A stretch of DNA of 64,000 nt from Paenibacillus donghaensis (GTDB lineage Bacteria; Bacillota; Bacilli; Paenibacillales; Paenibacillaceae): NCBI RefSeq assembly GCF_002192415.1, contig NZ_CP021780.1, forward strand, positions 2,232,001 to 2,296,000, in the 5' to 3' direction. Positions 47,008 to 56,018 of the stretch are shown here, in pieces; the stretch's first letter is position 1, and each line of letters begins with the position of its first letter. A model generated the notes under the pieces. It did no database searches. It was not told the DNA's origin and saw only the letters and a list, made by a program, of their open reading frames with translations. The position numbers and the translations under genes are program-made.

Positions 47008-47961
47008 TTGGCATTCAGCAATCCACTGCCGGCAAACGCGCCGGTCTATAAGACCAAAAAACCGCTAAAACAGCGGCTGCGGAGCAATCTGACCGGCTAT
47101 GCTTTCATAAGTCCCTTTATTATTGGTTTCCTCTGCTTCACTCTGGTGCCAATGATAATTTCACTCTATCTATCCTTCACCAAATATAACTTGTTCTCCC
47201 CACCGCAATGGGTGGGGTTGGACAATTATATCAAAATGTTCACAAATGACCCGAAATATCTGCAGTCTCTGAAGGTGACGCTGCTCTATGTATTTATCGG
47301 TGTGCCGCTGCGGCTGACGTTCGCCCTGTTTGTGGCCATGATCCTAAATACGAAATCGCGTATGGTAGGGACCTACCGTACTATCTATTACCTGCCATCC
47401 ATCATCGGCGGCAGTGTAGCCGTCTCGATTATGTGGCGCAATATTTTCAGCGACACTGGTATTATCAATGGATTGATGGGCTTCTTCGGTCTGGGTCCGG
47501 TCAGTTGGTTCGGCAATCCAAGCGCGGCGCTGGTCATGCTGATCTCCTTGTCCGTCTGGCAATTCGGTTCCTCCATGCTGATCTTCCTGGCCGGACTGAA
47601 GAATATTCCTAGCGAAATGTACGAGGCAGCCAATGTAGACGGCGCGGGTTTCTTCCGCAAGTTCTTCAAGATTACAATGCCGCTCTTAAGCTCGGTCGTA
47701 CTGTTCAATCTGGTTATGCAGACAATCAGCGCATTTATGACCTTCGTACCTGCCTATATTATCTCCAAGGGCGAAGGCGGCCCGATGGATGGTACCTTGC
47801 TCTATTCCCTGTACCTGTTCCGTCAAGCCTTCATGTTCAATAACATGGGCTATGCCTCGGCCATGGCCTGGGTGATGATGCTGATGATCGGAATTATGAC
47901 CGCTATTCTGTTCAAAACATCCAAATCGTGGGTTTTCTACGAATCGGGAGGAGGAAAATGA
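47008..47961 (+). CDS. Carbohydrate ABC transporter permease 1 (YesP-like)
   Basis: The 317-residue membrane protein has about six helices and the binding-protein-dependent permease loop EMYEAANVDGAGFFRKFFKI. The TTG start at 47008 is preceded by AAGGAG at ten bases. It forms a CUT1 importer with its neighbours. No ATPase gene is nearby, so a shared ATPase such as MsmX is expected from elsewhere. Confidence 0.93.
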   Translation: MAFSNPLPANAPVYKTKKPLKQRLRSNLTGYAFISPFIIGFLCFTLVPMIISLYLSFTKYNLFSPPQWVGLDNYIKMFTNDPKYLQSLKVTLLYVFIGVPLRLTFALFVAMILNTKSRMVGTYRTIYYLPSIIGGSVAVSIMWRNIFSDTGIINGLMGFFGLGPVSWFGNPSAALVMLISLSVWQFGSSMLIFLAGLKNIPSEMYEAANVDGAGFFRKFFKITMPLLSSVVLFNLVMQTISAFMTFVPAYIISKGEGGPMDGTLLYSLYLFRQAFMFNNMGYASAMAWVMMLMIGIMTAILFKTSKSWVFYESGGGK

Positions 47962-47964
47962 TCC

Positions 47965-48804
47965 ATGGTACAGAATAAAATTAAATGGCCGATCTATCAC
48001 ATTCTCATCGGTGGACTTGCCGTCATTATGCTCTACCCGATTCTGTGGATGATCATGAGCTCCTTCAAGGAAAGCCGGATGGTATTTATAACCGCCCAGC
48101 AGCTGTTTCCGGATCCATGGGAATGGGGGAACTACGCCAAAGGCTGGGAAGGCGTTGCCGGATATTCCTTCGGTGTCTTTATCAAGAACTCATTCGTTAT
48201 TGTACTGATTGCCACGGTTGGCGCCGTGTTCTCCTCCTCTCTGGTTGCCTTCGGCTTTGCCCGCAATAAATTTGTGGGCCATGGCCTCTGGTTTGGCCTG
48301 ATGATGATGACGCTGATGCTTCCCAGCGATGTGGTGCTGGTTCCACAGTACATTATTTACACCAAGCTGAATTGGCTTGACAGCATCCGGCCCATCGTGA
48401 TCCCGCAATTCTTCGGGGTACCGTTCTTTATCTTCCTGATGCTGCAGTTCATCCGCACGATTCCACAGGAACTGGATGAAGCGGCTACCATCGACGGATG
48501 CGGCAAATTTCGGCTCTATTACAAGATTATCCTACCGCTGATCCGCCCATCCATGGCGACGGCGGCTATCTTCTCCTTCTACTGGCGCTGGGAGGATCTA
48601 CTCGGTCCGGTGCTGTATCTGAACTCTCCATCCAAATACACCGTCTCTATGGGGCTCAAAATGTTCCTCGACAGCGAGTCCGTATCCAATTGGGGGCCGA
48701 TGTTCGCCATGTCGGTAATCAGTCTGTTGCCGGTCATGCTGATCTTCTTCATCTTCCAGAAGCAGATTGTGGATGGCATCAGTACCAGTGGATTGAAGGG
48801 ATAG
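47965..48804 (+). CDS. Carbohydrate ABC transporter permease 2 (YesQ-like)
   Basis: The 279-residue membrane protein has the permease-loop motif [19 protein letters not shown] and six helices. It begins three bases after the first permease and uses the GGAGGAGG site overlapping the end of that gene. The hydrolase gene follows at 39 bases, suggesting one operon. Confidence 0.94.
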   Translation: MVQNKIKWPIYHILIGGLAVIMLYPILWMIMSSFKESRMVFITAQQLFPDPWEWGNYAKGWEGVAGYSFGVFIKNSFVIVLIATVGAVFSSSLVAFGFARNKFVGHGLWFGLMMMTLMLPSDVVLVPQYIIYTKLNWLDSIRPIVIPQFFGVPFFIFLMLQFIRTIPQELDEAATIDGCGKFRLYYKIILPLIRPSMATAAIFSFYWRWEDLLGPVLYLNSPSKYTVSMGLKMFLDSESVSNWGPMFAMSVISLLPVMLIFFIFQKQIVDGISTSGLKG

Positions 48805-48843
48805 GGTTTAGCAAGGTCATGGAAACTTAAGCCAGAAAGGTGA

Positions 48844-49962
48844 ATGACGGAATTGACTTCTTATCAGTTTGATTTTGGTCTTCAAGCTGCAGCCTCCGGT
48901 TACACGAAAGTGTCGCCGGAGACGCTGTATACCCAAGAGCTGGGTTATGGATTCACGGCAGGGTCCACGGTTTATGGACGTTCCCGGGGAGGGGTTGATC
49001 CTCTGCGCAATGACTTCTGTATTCCCCATAAGGCGGTATTCCTGGCAGATATTCCGGATGGCGTGTACCGGATATCCCTGCTTCTTGGCGATTTGATTGC
49101 CGACACCAGCACGGTTATCCGGGCTGGGGAAGGCAAATTTGTGTTGGATACGCTGAATGTGCCCTCCGGACAGTTCCTGCGGGACGGGTTCTCGCTGTGC
49201 ATCCGGAGCGGGCAGCTTCGACTCTCCTTCTCGGGAGCGGCACCACGCATCAATGCGCTGGAGATTGTACCGGATCTCGAAGGGCTGACTGTATTTGTGG
49301 CCGGCGATTCCACCGTGACGGATCAGCCGGAGGACGGTTACCCGTATGCAGGCTGGGGACAGATGCTTCCCGGTTTCTTCAAGCCTGGCGTTGCTGTAGA
49401 CAACCGCGCATTGTCCGGGCGTAGTACACGCAGCTTCATCCATGAAGGGCTGTTCAGCGGAATTATGGCTGACATCCGCCCGCGTGATTATCTGTTCATC
49501 CAATTTGGCCACAATGACTCCAAAGTGGATGAAGCGCGTCATACCGAGCCCTTCACCACGTATAAGGAGAACCTGCTCACGATGATTACCGAGGCCCGCA
49601 GCGCAGGTGCCATTCCGGTATTGGTTACCTCCATGCACCGGCGTAATTTCGACGCCGATGGGGTAATCAGAGATAGCCATGGCGACTATCCGGTAGCCAT
49701 GAGAGAACTGGCCGCCGCAGAGCAGGTGCCGCTGATCGATCTGCATGAGAAGAGTCGCCGGCTGTTTGAAGCCTATGGACCGGAAGGCTCGAAGGATCTG
49801 TTTATGTGGAGCTATCCGGGGGAATTTATTCAGCATCCTGCCGGTGTGCAGGATAATACTCATTTCCAGATCCTTGGCGGGCGTCTGCTGGCCGAATTGG
49901 TAGTGGAAGGCATCCGTGAAGCCGGACTGCATGACCTTGTGATTTATTTGCGGCAAGGCTAG
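48844..49962 (+). CDS. SGNH hydrolase, rhamnogalacturonan acetylesterase type (CE12-like)
   Basis: The 372-residue protein has an N-terminal beta-rich domain (about 1-145) and an SGNH domain with nucleophile S156 in AGDSTVTDQ, the block III motif FGHNDSK near 222, and the D337-x2-H340 pair. This matches RhgT/YesT-type enzymes that remove acetyl groups from rhamnogalacturonan. No signal peptide is seen, so it may act in the cytoplasm on imported oligosaccharides. A short AAAGG site precedes the ATG. It is in the transporter operon. Confidence 0.88.
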   Translation: MTELTSYQFDFGLQAAASGYTKVSPETLYTQELGYGFTAGSTVYGRSRGGVDPLRNDFCIPHKAVFLADIPDGVYRISLLLGDLIADTSTVIRAGEGKFVLDTLNVPSGQFLRDGFSLCIRSGQLRLSFSGAAPRINALEIVPDLEGLTVFVAGDSTVTDQPEDGYPYAGWGQMLPGFFKPGVAVDNRALSGRSTRSFIHEGLFSGIMADIRPRDYLFIQFGHNDSKVDEARHTEPFTTYKENLLTMITEARSAGAIPVLVTSMHRRNFDADGVIRDSHGDYPVAMRELAAAEQVPLIDLHEKSRRLFEAYGPEGSKDLFMWSYPGEFIQHPAGVQDNTHFQILGGRLLAELVVEGIREAGLHDLVIYLRQG

Positions 49963-50095
49963 AGCGCGCTGGAATGAACCAAGAGCAATCCATACGGATA
50001 AACTTCCCGGCGGTTCATCTTCTTGTATGTGAGGTAAAGGTTAGGGAAAGAACTAACTGGAAAGCTTGCATATTCCACAAGGAGGAAACGCTGAT

Positions 50096-50887
50096 ATGGC
50101 TGATCTGAAATTGAAAGGCAAGGTAGCAATCGTAACTGGAGGCGGCTCGGGAATCGGACGGGCATCCGTACTCGAATTTTCCAGAAATGGCGCGAAGGTA
50201 GCGCTGCTGGATCGCACGGTTGAAAATGCGGAGAAGGTAAAACGTCAGGTAGAGGCAGAAGGCGGCGAAGCGGTGGTCATCGAATGTGATGTTGCCCAGC
50301 CCGAGCAGGTGGAGGCCGCAGTGAAACAGGCAGCAGCCCAGTGGGGAAGGCTGGATATCGTCTTCGCCAACGCAGGCATTAACGGGGCAATGACACCGAT
50401 TGAAACGATGGATATCGAATCCTGGGATCAGACGATACAGATTAACCTGCGCGGAACGTTTGCGACGGTCAAATATGCCATTCCGCATCTGAAAGAGAGC
50501 GGGGGCAGCATCCTGATCAACAGCTCTATTAACGGGAACCGTGTCTTCTCTAATGTGGGCTTCTCGGCCTACAGCACCACCAAGGCCGGACAGGTTGCCT
50601 TCATGAAGATGGCAGCTCTGGAGCTGGCCCAATTCAAGATCAGGGTCAACGCCATCTGTCCGGGAGCGATCAAGACCCATATTGACGACAATACCTATCC
50701 CTCCGACGATCTGAAGGAAGTTCAGATTCCTGTGGAGTTCCCGGATGGCGGAGAGCCGCTCGAGAAGGGGCCGGGACGGCCGGATCAAGTTGCGAAGCTC
50801 GCCTTGTTCCTGGCATCCGAGGATTCGGATCATATCACCGGAACCGAAATTTATTGTGACGGTGCAGAATCATTGCTGCATGGGTAA
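50096..50887 (+). CDS. Short-chain dehydrogenase/reductase (SDR)
   Basis: The 263-residue enzyme has the cofactor motif TGGGSGIG at 14-21, NAGINGA near 98, catalytic Y159-x3-K163 in AYSTTKAG and a substrate-loop PGAIKTHI. GGAGG precedes the ATG at 50096, about 130 bases after the hydrolase. The gene could belong to the same sugar-acid pathway. A weak inverted repeat (TGAACC/GGTTCA, 49975-50017) in the gap may be a partial terminator. Confidence 0.92.
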   Translation: MADLKLKGKVAIVTGGGSGIGRASVLEFSRNGAKVALLDRTVENAEKVKRQVEAEGGEAVVIECDVAQPEQVEAAVKQAAAQWGRLDIVFANAGINGAMTPIETMDIESWDQTIQINLRGTFATVKYAIPHLKESGGSILINSSINGNRVFSNVGFSAYSTTKAGQVAFMKMAALELAQFKIRVNAICPGAIKTHIDDNTYPSDDLKEVQIPVEFPDGGEPLEKGPGRPDQVAKLALFLASEDSDHITGTEIYCDGAESLLHG

Positions 50888-51045
50888 GCTGGACAGAACT
50901 ATTCAATGAGCATGCGTTATTTTTTGGTGAGACGGCGGCGGCTGACTTCCTGTTCTGTGCTATCCCGTTAAGGGATATGGGCATGTGACGGAAGAAGGCA
51001 CGCCGTTTTTCTATAAATCAGGTGATATCTACCGTTGTTTTCCGT

Positions 51046-51051
51046 TATAAT
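51046..51051 (+). promoter_or_regulatory. Sigma-A -10 element before the MgtC-family gene
   Basis: TATAAT at 51046-51051 is perfect; no good -35 lies 16-18 bases upstream. Transcription would start about 25 bases before the GTG. No M-box magnesium riboswitch was recognised in 50888-51081. Confidence 0.4.
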
Positions 51052-51081
51052 AGATTATCTGTGCAGAAAGGGGATTGGACC

Positions 51082-51801
51082 GTGGAAATATTACATTTGG
51101 ATTCATTAATTAAACTGCTTGTGGCCATGCTGTTCGGGCTGTTCATCGGCATCGACCGTCAGCTCAAACAAAAGCCGCTGGGGATTCGGACCAGTATGGT
51201 CATTAGCATCGCAAGCTGCCTTGTCACCCTGGTATCTATTCATGCCTTTGACAAATTCTCAGGCCCGGACCATCCCAACATGGACCCCATGCGGCTTGCT
51301 GCGCAGATTGTCAGCGGAATCGGGTTTCTCGGCGCAGGGGTGATTCTGCGCCGAGGCGGAGATGCGATCTCCGGCCTGACCTCGGCTGCTCTGATCTGGA
51401 CGGCATCCGGCATCGGCATTGCCGTTGGAGCGGGCTTTTATGTGGAAGCGGCTTATGCGGTAGTGCTGCTGATGTTCGCAGTCAATGTCGTGCCGCTGCT
51501 GATCCGCTCTCTTGGCCCGGAGGTGCTCAACAAACATGAAGTTTCAGTCAAGATTATTACGGAGGCCAACTTTGTGCTGACTGAGGTGATCCAGAAGATT
51601 GAGCGCCGCCATCTCGGCACCCAGCGTAAGTCGAGAGGGCCGGGCCGTTCGATCCGCCGCATTAAGATCAAGGACCTGGAGGACGGCAGACAAATGATCG
51701 ATATGGTGCTGTCTGCACCCGATACGGATTATGCCACTGAAATTTATTATGATGTGAAGCAGATTGAGCATGTGATGAGCGTAGAGGTGGCGCAGCTATA
51801 A
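51082..51801 (+). CDS. MgtC/SapB family membrane protein
   Basis: The 239-residue protein has the MgtC N-terminal membrane domain with four or five helices (GLFIGIDRQLKQKPLGIRTS near 20; GIGFLGAGVILRRGG near 90) and a soluble C-terminal domain (about 150-239). MgtC proteins are linked to growth at low Mg2+ or in host cells; here the physiology is unknown. The GTG at 51082 is preceded by AAAGGGG at eight bases; the frame is open to 51022 without a good site. Confidence 0.9.
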   Translation: MEILHLDSLIKLLVAMLFGLFIGIDRQLKQKPLGIRTSMVISIASCLVTLVSIHAFDKFSGPDHPNMDPMRLAAQIVSGIGFLGAGVILRRGGDAISGLTSAALIWTASGIGIAVGAGFYVEAAYAVVLLMFAVNVVPLLIRSLGPEVLNKHEVSVKIITEANFVLTEVIQKIERRHLGTQRKSRGPGRSIRRIKIKDLEDGRQMIDMVLSAPDTDYATEIYYDVKQIEHVMSVEVAQL

Positions 51802-51814
51802 AATTGCCATGTTT

Positions 51815-51901
51815 CCACTTGTGAAGATGTGGTAATCTAGGAGGTGTCTTCAGAATCGGTAATTAGGTTTGAAGACACGCTCTAACAAGTGGAGAGCATT
51901 T
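51815..51901 (+). other. Structured leader with nested inverted repeats before the aldose 1-epimerase gene
   Basis: CCACTTGT (51815-51822) is complementary to ACAAGTGG (51885-51892). Inside it, GTGTCTTCA (51844-51852) pairs perfectly with TGAAGACAC (51870-51878). A third small hairpin GCTCT/AGAGC (51879-51897) with ATTTTAT after it competes with or pseudoknots the outer stem, and TGAAGA at 51822-51827 could pair with TCTTCA at 51847-51852 instead. The gene starts at 51932. I do not recognise a known riboswitch. Confidence 0.55.
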
Positions 51902-51931
51902 TATAAGAGTATAGAAGGGAGATTGAAGGAT

Positions 51932-52921
51932 ATGACAATTACAGCCTATGAAGGACAATATGAGGGAGAAGCAGCCGTGTGGCTTAAAGCCGGACGTTAT
52001 GAGGCGGCTATCCTGCCGGGAATCGGAGGCAATCTGATTTGTTTCCGCGATCACGAAAACGGTTACCGTTTCCTGCATGAACCCGGAGCGGAAGAGATGG
52101 AAGCGTTCAAGGCAAACCCGGGCATCCACGGAATTCCCGTATTATTCCCTCCGAACCGCTATGAGGACGGAGAATTTCCCTGGAACGGCCAAACTTATAA
52201 ATTCCCGGTCAATGAGGCCGCGACTGGCAACCATCTGCACGGGTTCTTACATACGGCAGCTTGGGAGGTAGAAGACTTCGGGAGCGGCAAGACCGAGAGC
52301 TACGTAACGGTCCAAATCAAAGTGGATGAGTCCCATCCATCCTATGCCTACCTGCCGCACAAATACACGATCAAGCTGCGCTACAGCCTTGGCGAAGGCG
52401 GATTGACCCAACAACTGCTGGTGCACAATGACGGAGACGATGTTATGCCCTGTCTGTTGGCCTTCCATACCGCGGTTAATGCCCCGTTTGCATCGGGCAG
52501 CGCGGCTCAGGATTACCGGGTGAAGCTGACTATCGGCGAGCGCTGGGAGCTGAGTGACCGGATGCTCCCTACCGGCAAGTTTCAGGAATTGCAGACAGAG
52601 GAGCTGGCCCTGCAGGGAGAAGGCGTGTATCCTTTTTACGCGGCAATGGACAACCACTACACTGCAGTGGCCCAGAACGGCCGCAACCGCATGGAACTGA
52701 CCGACACCAAAGCCGGCGTGACCCTTGTTTATGATGTGGGAACCTCCTACAAACAGTGGATGATCTGGAACAACGGAGCTACCGAAGGCTTCTTCTGCCC
52801 AGAACCGCAAATCAACCTGGTCAATGCGCCCAAGGTAGACCTGCCCGCAGAAGAAATCGGCTTGTTCAGCCTCAGTCCGGGCGAGTATTGGGAAGAAAGC
52901 AGCCGCTTATACGTGAAATAG
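51932..52921 (+). CDS. Aldose 1-epimerase family protein
   Basis: The 329-residue protein matches the galactose-mutarotase family: HLHGFLH near residue 95 and LAFHTAVN near 178 carry candidate catalytic histidines, and EGFFCPEPQINL near 286 supplies the glutamate region. It converts alpha and beta anomers of sugars or modifies sugar phosphates (YeaD-like). GAAGGAT precedes the ATG at 51932. It is separated from the MgtC-family gene by the structured leader and closed by a terminator. Confidence 0.9.
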   Translation: MTITAYEGQYEGEAAVWLKAGRYEAAILPGIGGNLICFRDHENGYRFLHEPGAEEMEAFKANPGIHGIPVLFPPNRYEDGEFPWNGQTYKFPVNEAATGNHLHGFLHTAAWEVEDFGSGKTESYVTVQIKVDESHPSYAYLPHKYTIKLRYSLGEGGLTQQLLVHNDGDDVMPCLLAFHTAVNAPFASGSAAQDYRVKLTIGERWELSDRMLPTGKFQELQTEELALQGEGVYPFYAAMDNHYTAVAQNGRNRMELTDTKAGVTLVYDVGTSYKQWMIWNNGATEGFFCPEPQINLVNAPKVDLPAEEIGLFSLSPGEYWEESSRLYVK

Positions 52922-52960
52922 AAGCTGCTTACGTCATAATATCGAATAGCTAGGCCAAAT

Positions 52961-52996
52961 GGGGTTCGCAGAAGTTATTTCTGCGTGCCCTTTTTT
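52961..52996 (+). terminator. Intrinsic terminator after the aldose 1-epimerase gene
   Basis: GGG and CGCAGAA (52961-52973) pair with TTCTGCG and CCC (52979-52990), followed by TTTTTT. Confidence 0.9.
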
Positions 52997-53060
52997 AAAA
53001 ACGCGAACCTTAACTGTTCTGCGTTTATACATTAACGTGATTTATGAAAGGGGTTACAGA

Positions 53061-54077
53061 GTGAAGAAGCTGGGCCTTGTATACCTGCTGCTGATTGGAA
53101 TCTTCGTCGTTTATTTGCTGAACTACAGGCTGCAAGCCAATAACGTGGATCCTTGGGAAACTGCCGGTTTGCGGGGGAATCTGGAAGATACCTACGTTAT
53201 GCTTACCTTTCAGATTGGCATAGATTACTGGAAAAGTGTGCTTAAGGGTTTTGAGGACGGGGCTGAGGATCTGAACGTATCGGTTGAATACCACGGTTCT
53301 ACCCAGCATAATGCGAACGAGCAGATGACTGTGCTGGAGCAGGTGATTGCCAAAAAGCCTGCCGGGATTGCCATTTCCGCTGTGAACTCCAAGCTTTTGA
53401 CGGAAACCATCAACAAAGCTGTTGAGAGCGGGATCCCGGTGGTAATATTCGATTCGGGCGCGCCTGACAGCAAGGCCTATTCGTTCCTGGGTACCGATAA
53501 TTACAAGGCCGGAGCTGAGGCAGCGCGCAAAATGGCTGATTTGACCGATGCCAAAGGCGAAGTCGCCATTATTACAACACCGGATCAGCATAATCATCAG
53601 GAACGTACGGCAGGCTTCACCGATACCATCCGCGAGCACTATCCCGCTATGAAGCTGGTTGCCATCAAGGATGGGCGGGGAGATCAGTTGGCTTCCAGAG
53701 GGGCTGCCGAGCAAATTCTAGCCGATTATCCACGGCTGGCCGGGATATTCGCCACGGAATCCAAGGGTGGAATCGGAGTGGCTGAAGCCGTATCGGCAGC
53801 GAAGGGGAACAGCGCAGCACTGCCCAAAATCATCAGTTTTGACACGGATAAAGAGACCCTGGACTTGGTGAAGAAGGGGGGGATCTCGGCGACAATGGCG
53901 CAAGGTACCTGGAATATGGGCTACTGGTCCCTTCTGGAACTGTTTCAGCTTCACAGGGATCTGGCAGCCGATCCCGCGGTCTATAAGAATAATAAACTGC
54001 TGCCTGTCCCGGGCATGGTGGATACGGGCATCGACGTTGTAACGCCGGTGAATGTGGACAACTATTATGCGAAATAG
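53061..54077 (+). CDS. Membrane-anchored sugar-binding protein (CUT2-type, putative kinase co-sensor)
   Basis: The 338-residue protein has an uncleaved-looking N-terminal helix (about 4-20, LVYLLLIGIFVVYLL, no lipobox cysteine) followed by a periplasmic-binding fold of the ribose/xylose type (FQIGIDYWKSVLKGFEDGA near 50; VIFDSGAPD near 133). Such anchored proteins are known as sensing subunits (XylFII with LytS in Clostridium). The next genes are a sensor kinase and its regulator, then a separate ChvE-like binding protein for transport. GTG at 53061 follows AAAGGGG. A sensing role is inferred. Confidence 0.85.
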   Translation: MKKLGLVYLLLIGIFVVYLLNYRLQANNVDPWETAGLRGNLEDTYVMLTFQIGIDYWKSVLKGFEDGAEDLNVSVEYHGSTQHNANEQMTVLEQVIAKKPAGIAISAVNSKLLTETINKAVESGIPVVIFDSGAPDSKAYSFLGTDNYKAGAEAARKMADLTDAKGEVAIITTPDQHNHQERTAGFTDTIREHYPAMKLVAIKDGRGDQLASRGAAEQILADYPRLAGIFATESKGGIGVAEAVSAAKGNSAALPKIISFDTDKETLDLVKKGGISATMAQGTWNMGYWSLLELFQLHRDLAADPAVYKNNKLLPVPGMVDTGIDVVTPVNVDNYYAK

Positions 54078-54103
54078 GGGTATGCAGGGGGAGGTGAGCG
54101 AAT

Positions 54104-55975
54104 ATGCGCCAAGATATGCAGCTGCTGAAGAAGTTAAGAATGAACAATCTGCCTATCCGGTATAAGCTGATCTTTCATTTTCTGCTTATCAGCATTCTGC
54201 CTGCGATTGGTCTTGGCCTGCTTATTGGCTGGACGGTAGACCGGATCGTAGAAGATCAGAGCAATGCGAACACGATGCAACTGATCGGCAAAGTGAACGC
54301 TGTGATTGAGAATGATGTGGAGAACTTGCAGAAGATTACGTACCTGATCTCTTTTGATCCGGCGGTGCAGACGTTTATGAACGGCGGGATCAAGCCGAAT
54401 CTGCAAGAAGGAAGTGCAATTCCTGACGGGGAATCGGTGGAATATAATATCCGTAAATTCTTGCAGGGATTCAGCACGCTTAGCTCGGAAATTGCCGGGA
54501 TTATGCTCGTAAACAGTGCAGGGGACAGCATCAGCAATGAGATGTATGCCCGGCCTGGAACTCTGGCCACCCAAGAGGAGTGGTACCGGGAAGCAGCCGC
54601 GAACAAAGGGATCTTCAGAATCATTGGCCATCCGTATAACCGGTCTGTAAGGTCGCATGTGGATTATAAGGAAAGCGAGGTTGTGTCTGCGGTAAGAGCC
54701 ATTGTCGATCCTGAAACTCAAGTCGTTCTGGGCGTAGTCTTGGTGGACTTGAAGCTGCGGGTTATTGCCGAGACAACCAGAGAGGTTACGCTGGGCAAAA
54801 CAGGCTATTTGACCGTTGTGGACGGCGGTGGGGAAATGATCTACGCTCCGCAGCAATCCTTGATGAAGAACATACCCGCAGAGCTGTTCCCGGAGAAGTC
54901 CGGAATTACGTCGGTAAAAGTGAACGGCCGCCCTTTGCAGCTCATATACAGGACCTCGTCATTTACGGGCTGGACGATAATGGGCGTCTTCCCAATGGAG
55001 GAATCGGCTTACGGTGTACGGGAGATCACCTTTAATGTGGTGACCTTTGTATTTGTCGTCTGCCTGTTGGGCATGACGGCCTCCTTTTATTTGGCGTATT
55101 CCATATCCCGGCCCATTGGCCAGTTGGCTTCCTTCATGAGCAAAGCCCAATCCGGGGATTTAACCATCCGTTATTGGGGGGACCGCTCTGATGAGATTGG
55201 GATGTTAGGCCGGAGCTTCAACGCGATGCTGGCCCAGATTGGGCGCCTCCTCTCTCTGACGGCATTGCAGGAACGGCAGAAGCGGGAGGCGGAGCTTCGC
55301 AGCCTTCAGGCCCATATTAAGCCGCATTTTTTATACAATACGCTGGATACCATTCACTGGATGGCCCGCAGCAAAGGGGCGGAAGACATCGCGGAAGTGG
55401 TACAGTCTTTGTCCAAGCTGTTCCGTCTGGGCCTGAGCAAAGGCAGCGACAGTATTCCGGTCTCCGATGAGCTGGAGCATATCGTCAGCTATTTGAAGAT
55501 CCAGCATGTCCGCTATAGCAGTAAGCTGGCTTACAGCATAGAGGTGGAGCCTCAGCTCCGGGAGCTGTATGTACTGAAGCTGCTGCTGCAGCCGATTGTT
55601 GAGAATGCGATTTATCATGGCATTAAGGAAAGGCGCGGCCCGGGACATATTGCCATTGCGGTAACTGAAGGCGAAGGAGATTTGTACTTGACTGTCAGGG
55701 ATAACGGAGCGGGCATTCCACCGGAGAAGCTCATGATGTTGAACCGCAAGCTGGAAGAAGCCGGAACCGAAGGGGAGATCGCAGCAGCCGGGCCGCCCAT
55801 TGCAGCAAGTACAGGCAGCGGCTACGGCATTCTGAATGTACAGGCCCGGCTGCGGCTAACCTGTGGCCAGCCGTATGGCCTGCATGTCGAGAGTGAATGG
55901 GGAGTGGGGACCACGGTGACGGTGAGGCATCCGATCGTGCGGGACAACTGCTGGACGAACCACGGGTCCGCTTAA
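54104..55975 (+). CDS. Sensor histidine kinase with extracellular sensor domain, YesM type
   Basis: The 623-residue kinase has a first helix near 25-47, an extracellular Cache-like region (about 48-305), a second helix (about 308-332), HAMP (about 332-385), H408 in IKPHFLYN, and a HATPase domain with PIVENAIYH and DNGAGIPP. The regulator gene follows at 43 bases. Adjacent to an anchored binding protein, it probably senses the ligand-bound partner. GGGGGAGGTG lies before the ATG. Confidence 0.92.
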   Translation: MRQDMQLLKKLRMNNLPIRYKLIFHFLLISILPAIGLGLLIGWTVDRIVEDQSNANTMQLIGKVNAVIENDVENLQKITYLISFDPAVQTFMNGGIKPNLQEGSAIPDGESVEYNIRKFLQGFSTLSSEIAGIMLVNSAGDSISNEMYARPGTLATQEEWYREAAANKGIFRIIGHPYNRSVRSHVDYKESEVVSAVRAIVDPETQVVLGVVLVDLKLRVIAETTREVTLGKTGYLTVVDGGGEMIYAPQQSLMKNIPAELFPEKSGITSVKVNGRPLQLIYRTSSFTGWTIMGVFPMEESAYGVREITFNVVTFVFVVCLLGMTASFYLAYSISRPIGQLASFMSKAQSGDLTIRYWGDRSDEIGMLGRSFNAMLAQIGRLLSLTALQERQKREAELRSLQAHIKPHFLYNTLDTIHWMARSKGAEDIAEVVQSLSKLFRLGLSKGSDSIPVSDELEHIVSYLKIQHVRYSSKLAYSIEVEPQLRELYVLKLLLQPIVENAIYHGIKERRGPGHIAIAVTEGEGDLYLTVRDNGAGIPPEKLMMLNRKLEEAGTEGEIAAAGPPIAASTGSGYGILNVQARLRLTCGQPYGLHVESEWGVGTTVTVRHPIVRDNCWTNHGSA

Positions 55976-56018
55976 GACTATTCTTAAGCGGCAAATGTCT
56001 ACTTATGGAGGGGTCGCA

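Noticed and set aside
48817..49956. 379-codon reverse-strand frame covering almost all of the acetylesterase gene
   Set aside because: Its length is striking, but it mirrors the codon bias of the SGNH gene, which has all catalytic motifs; the reverse product has no family features.
50888..51081. M-box magnesium riboswitch before the MgtC-family gene
   Set aside because: GGTGAG occurs, but the rest of the conserved M-box core is absent, and the -10 element near 51046 would place the start after this region.
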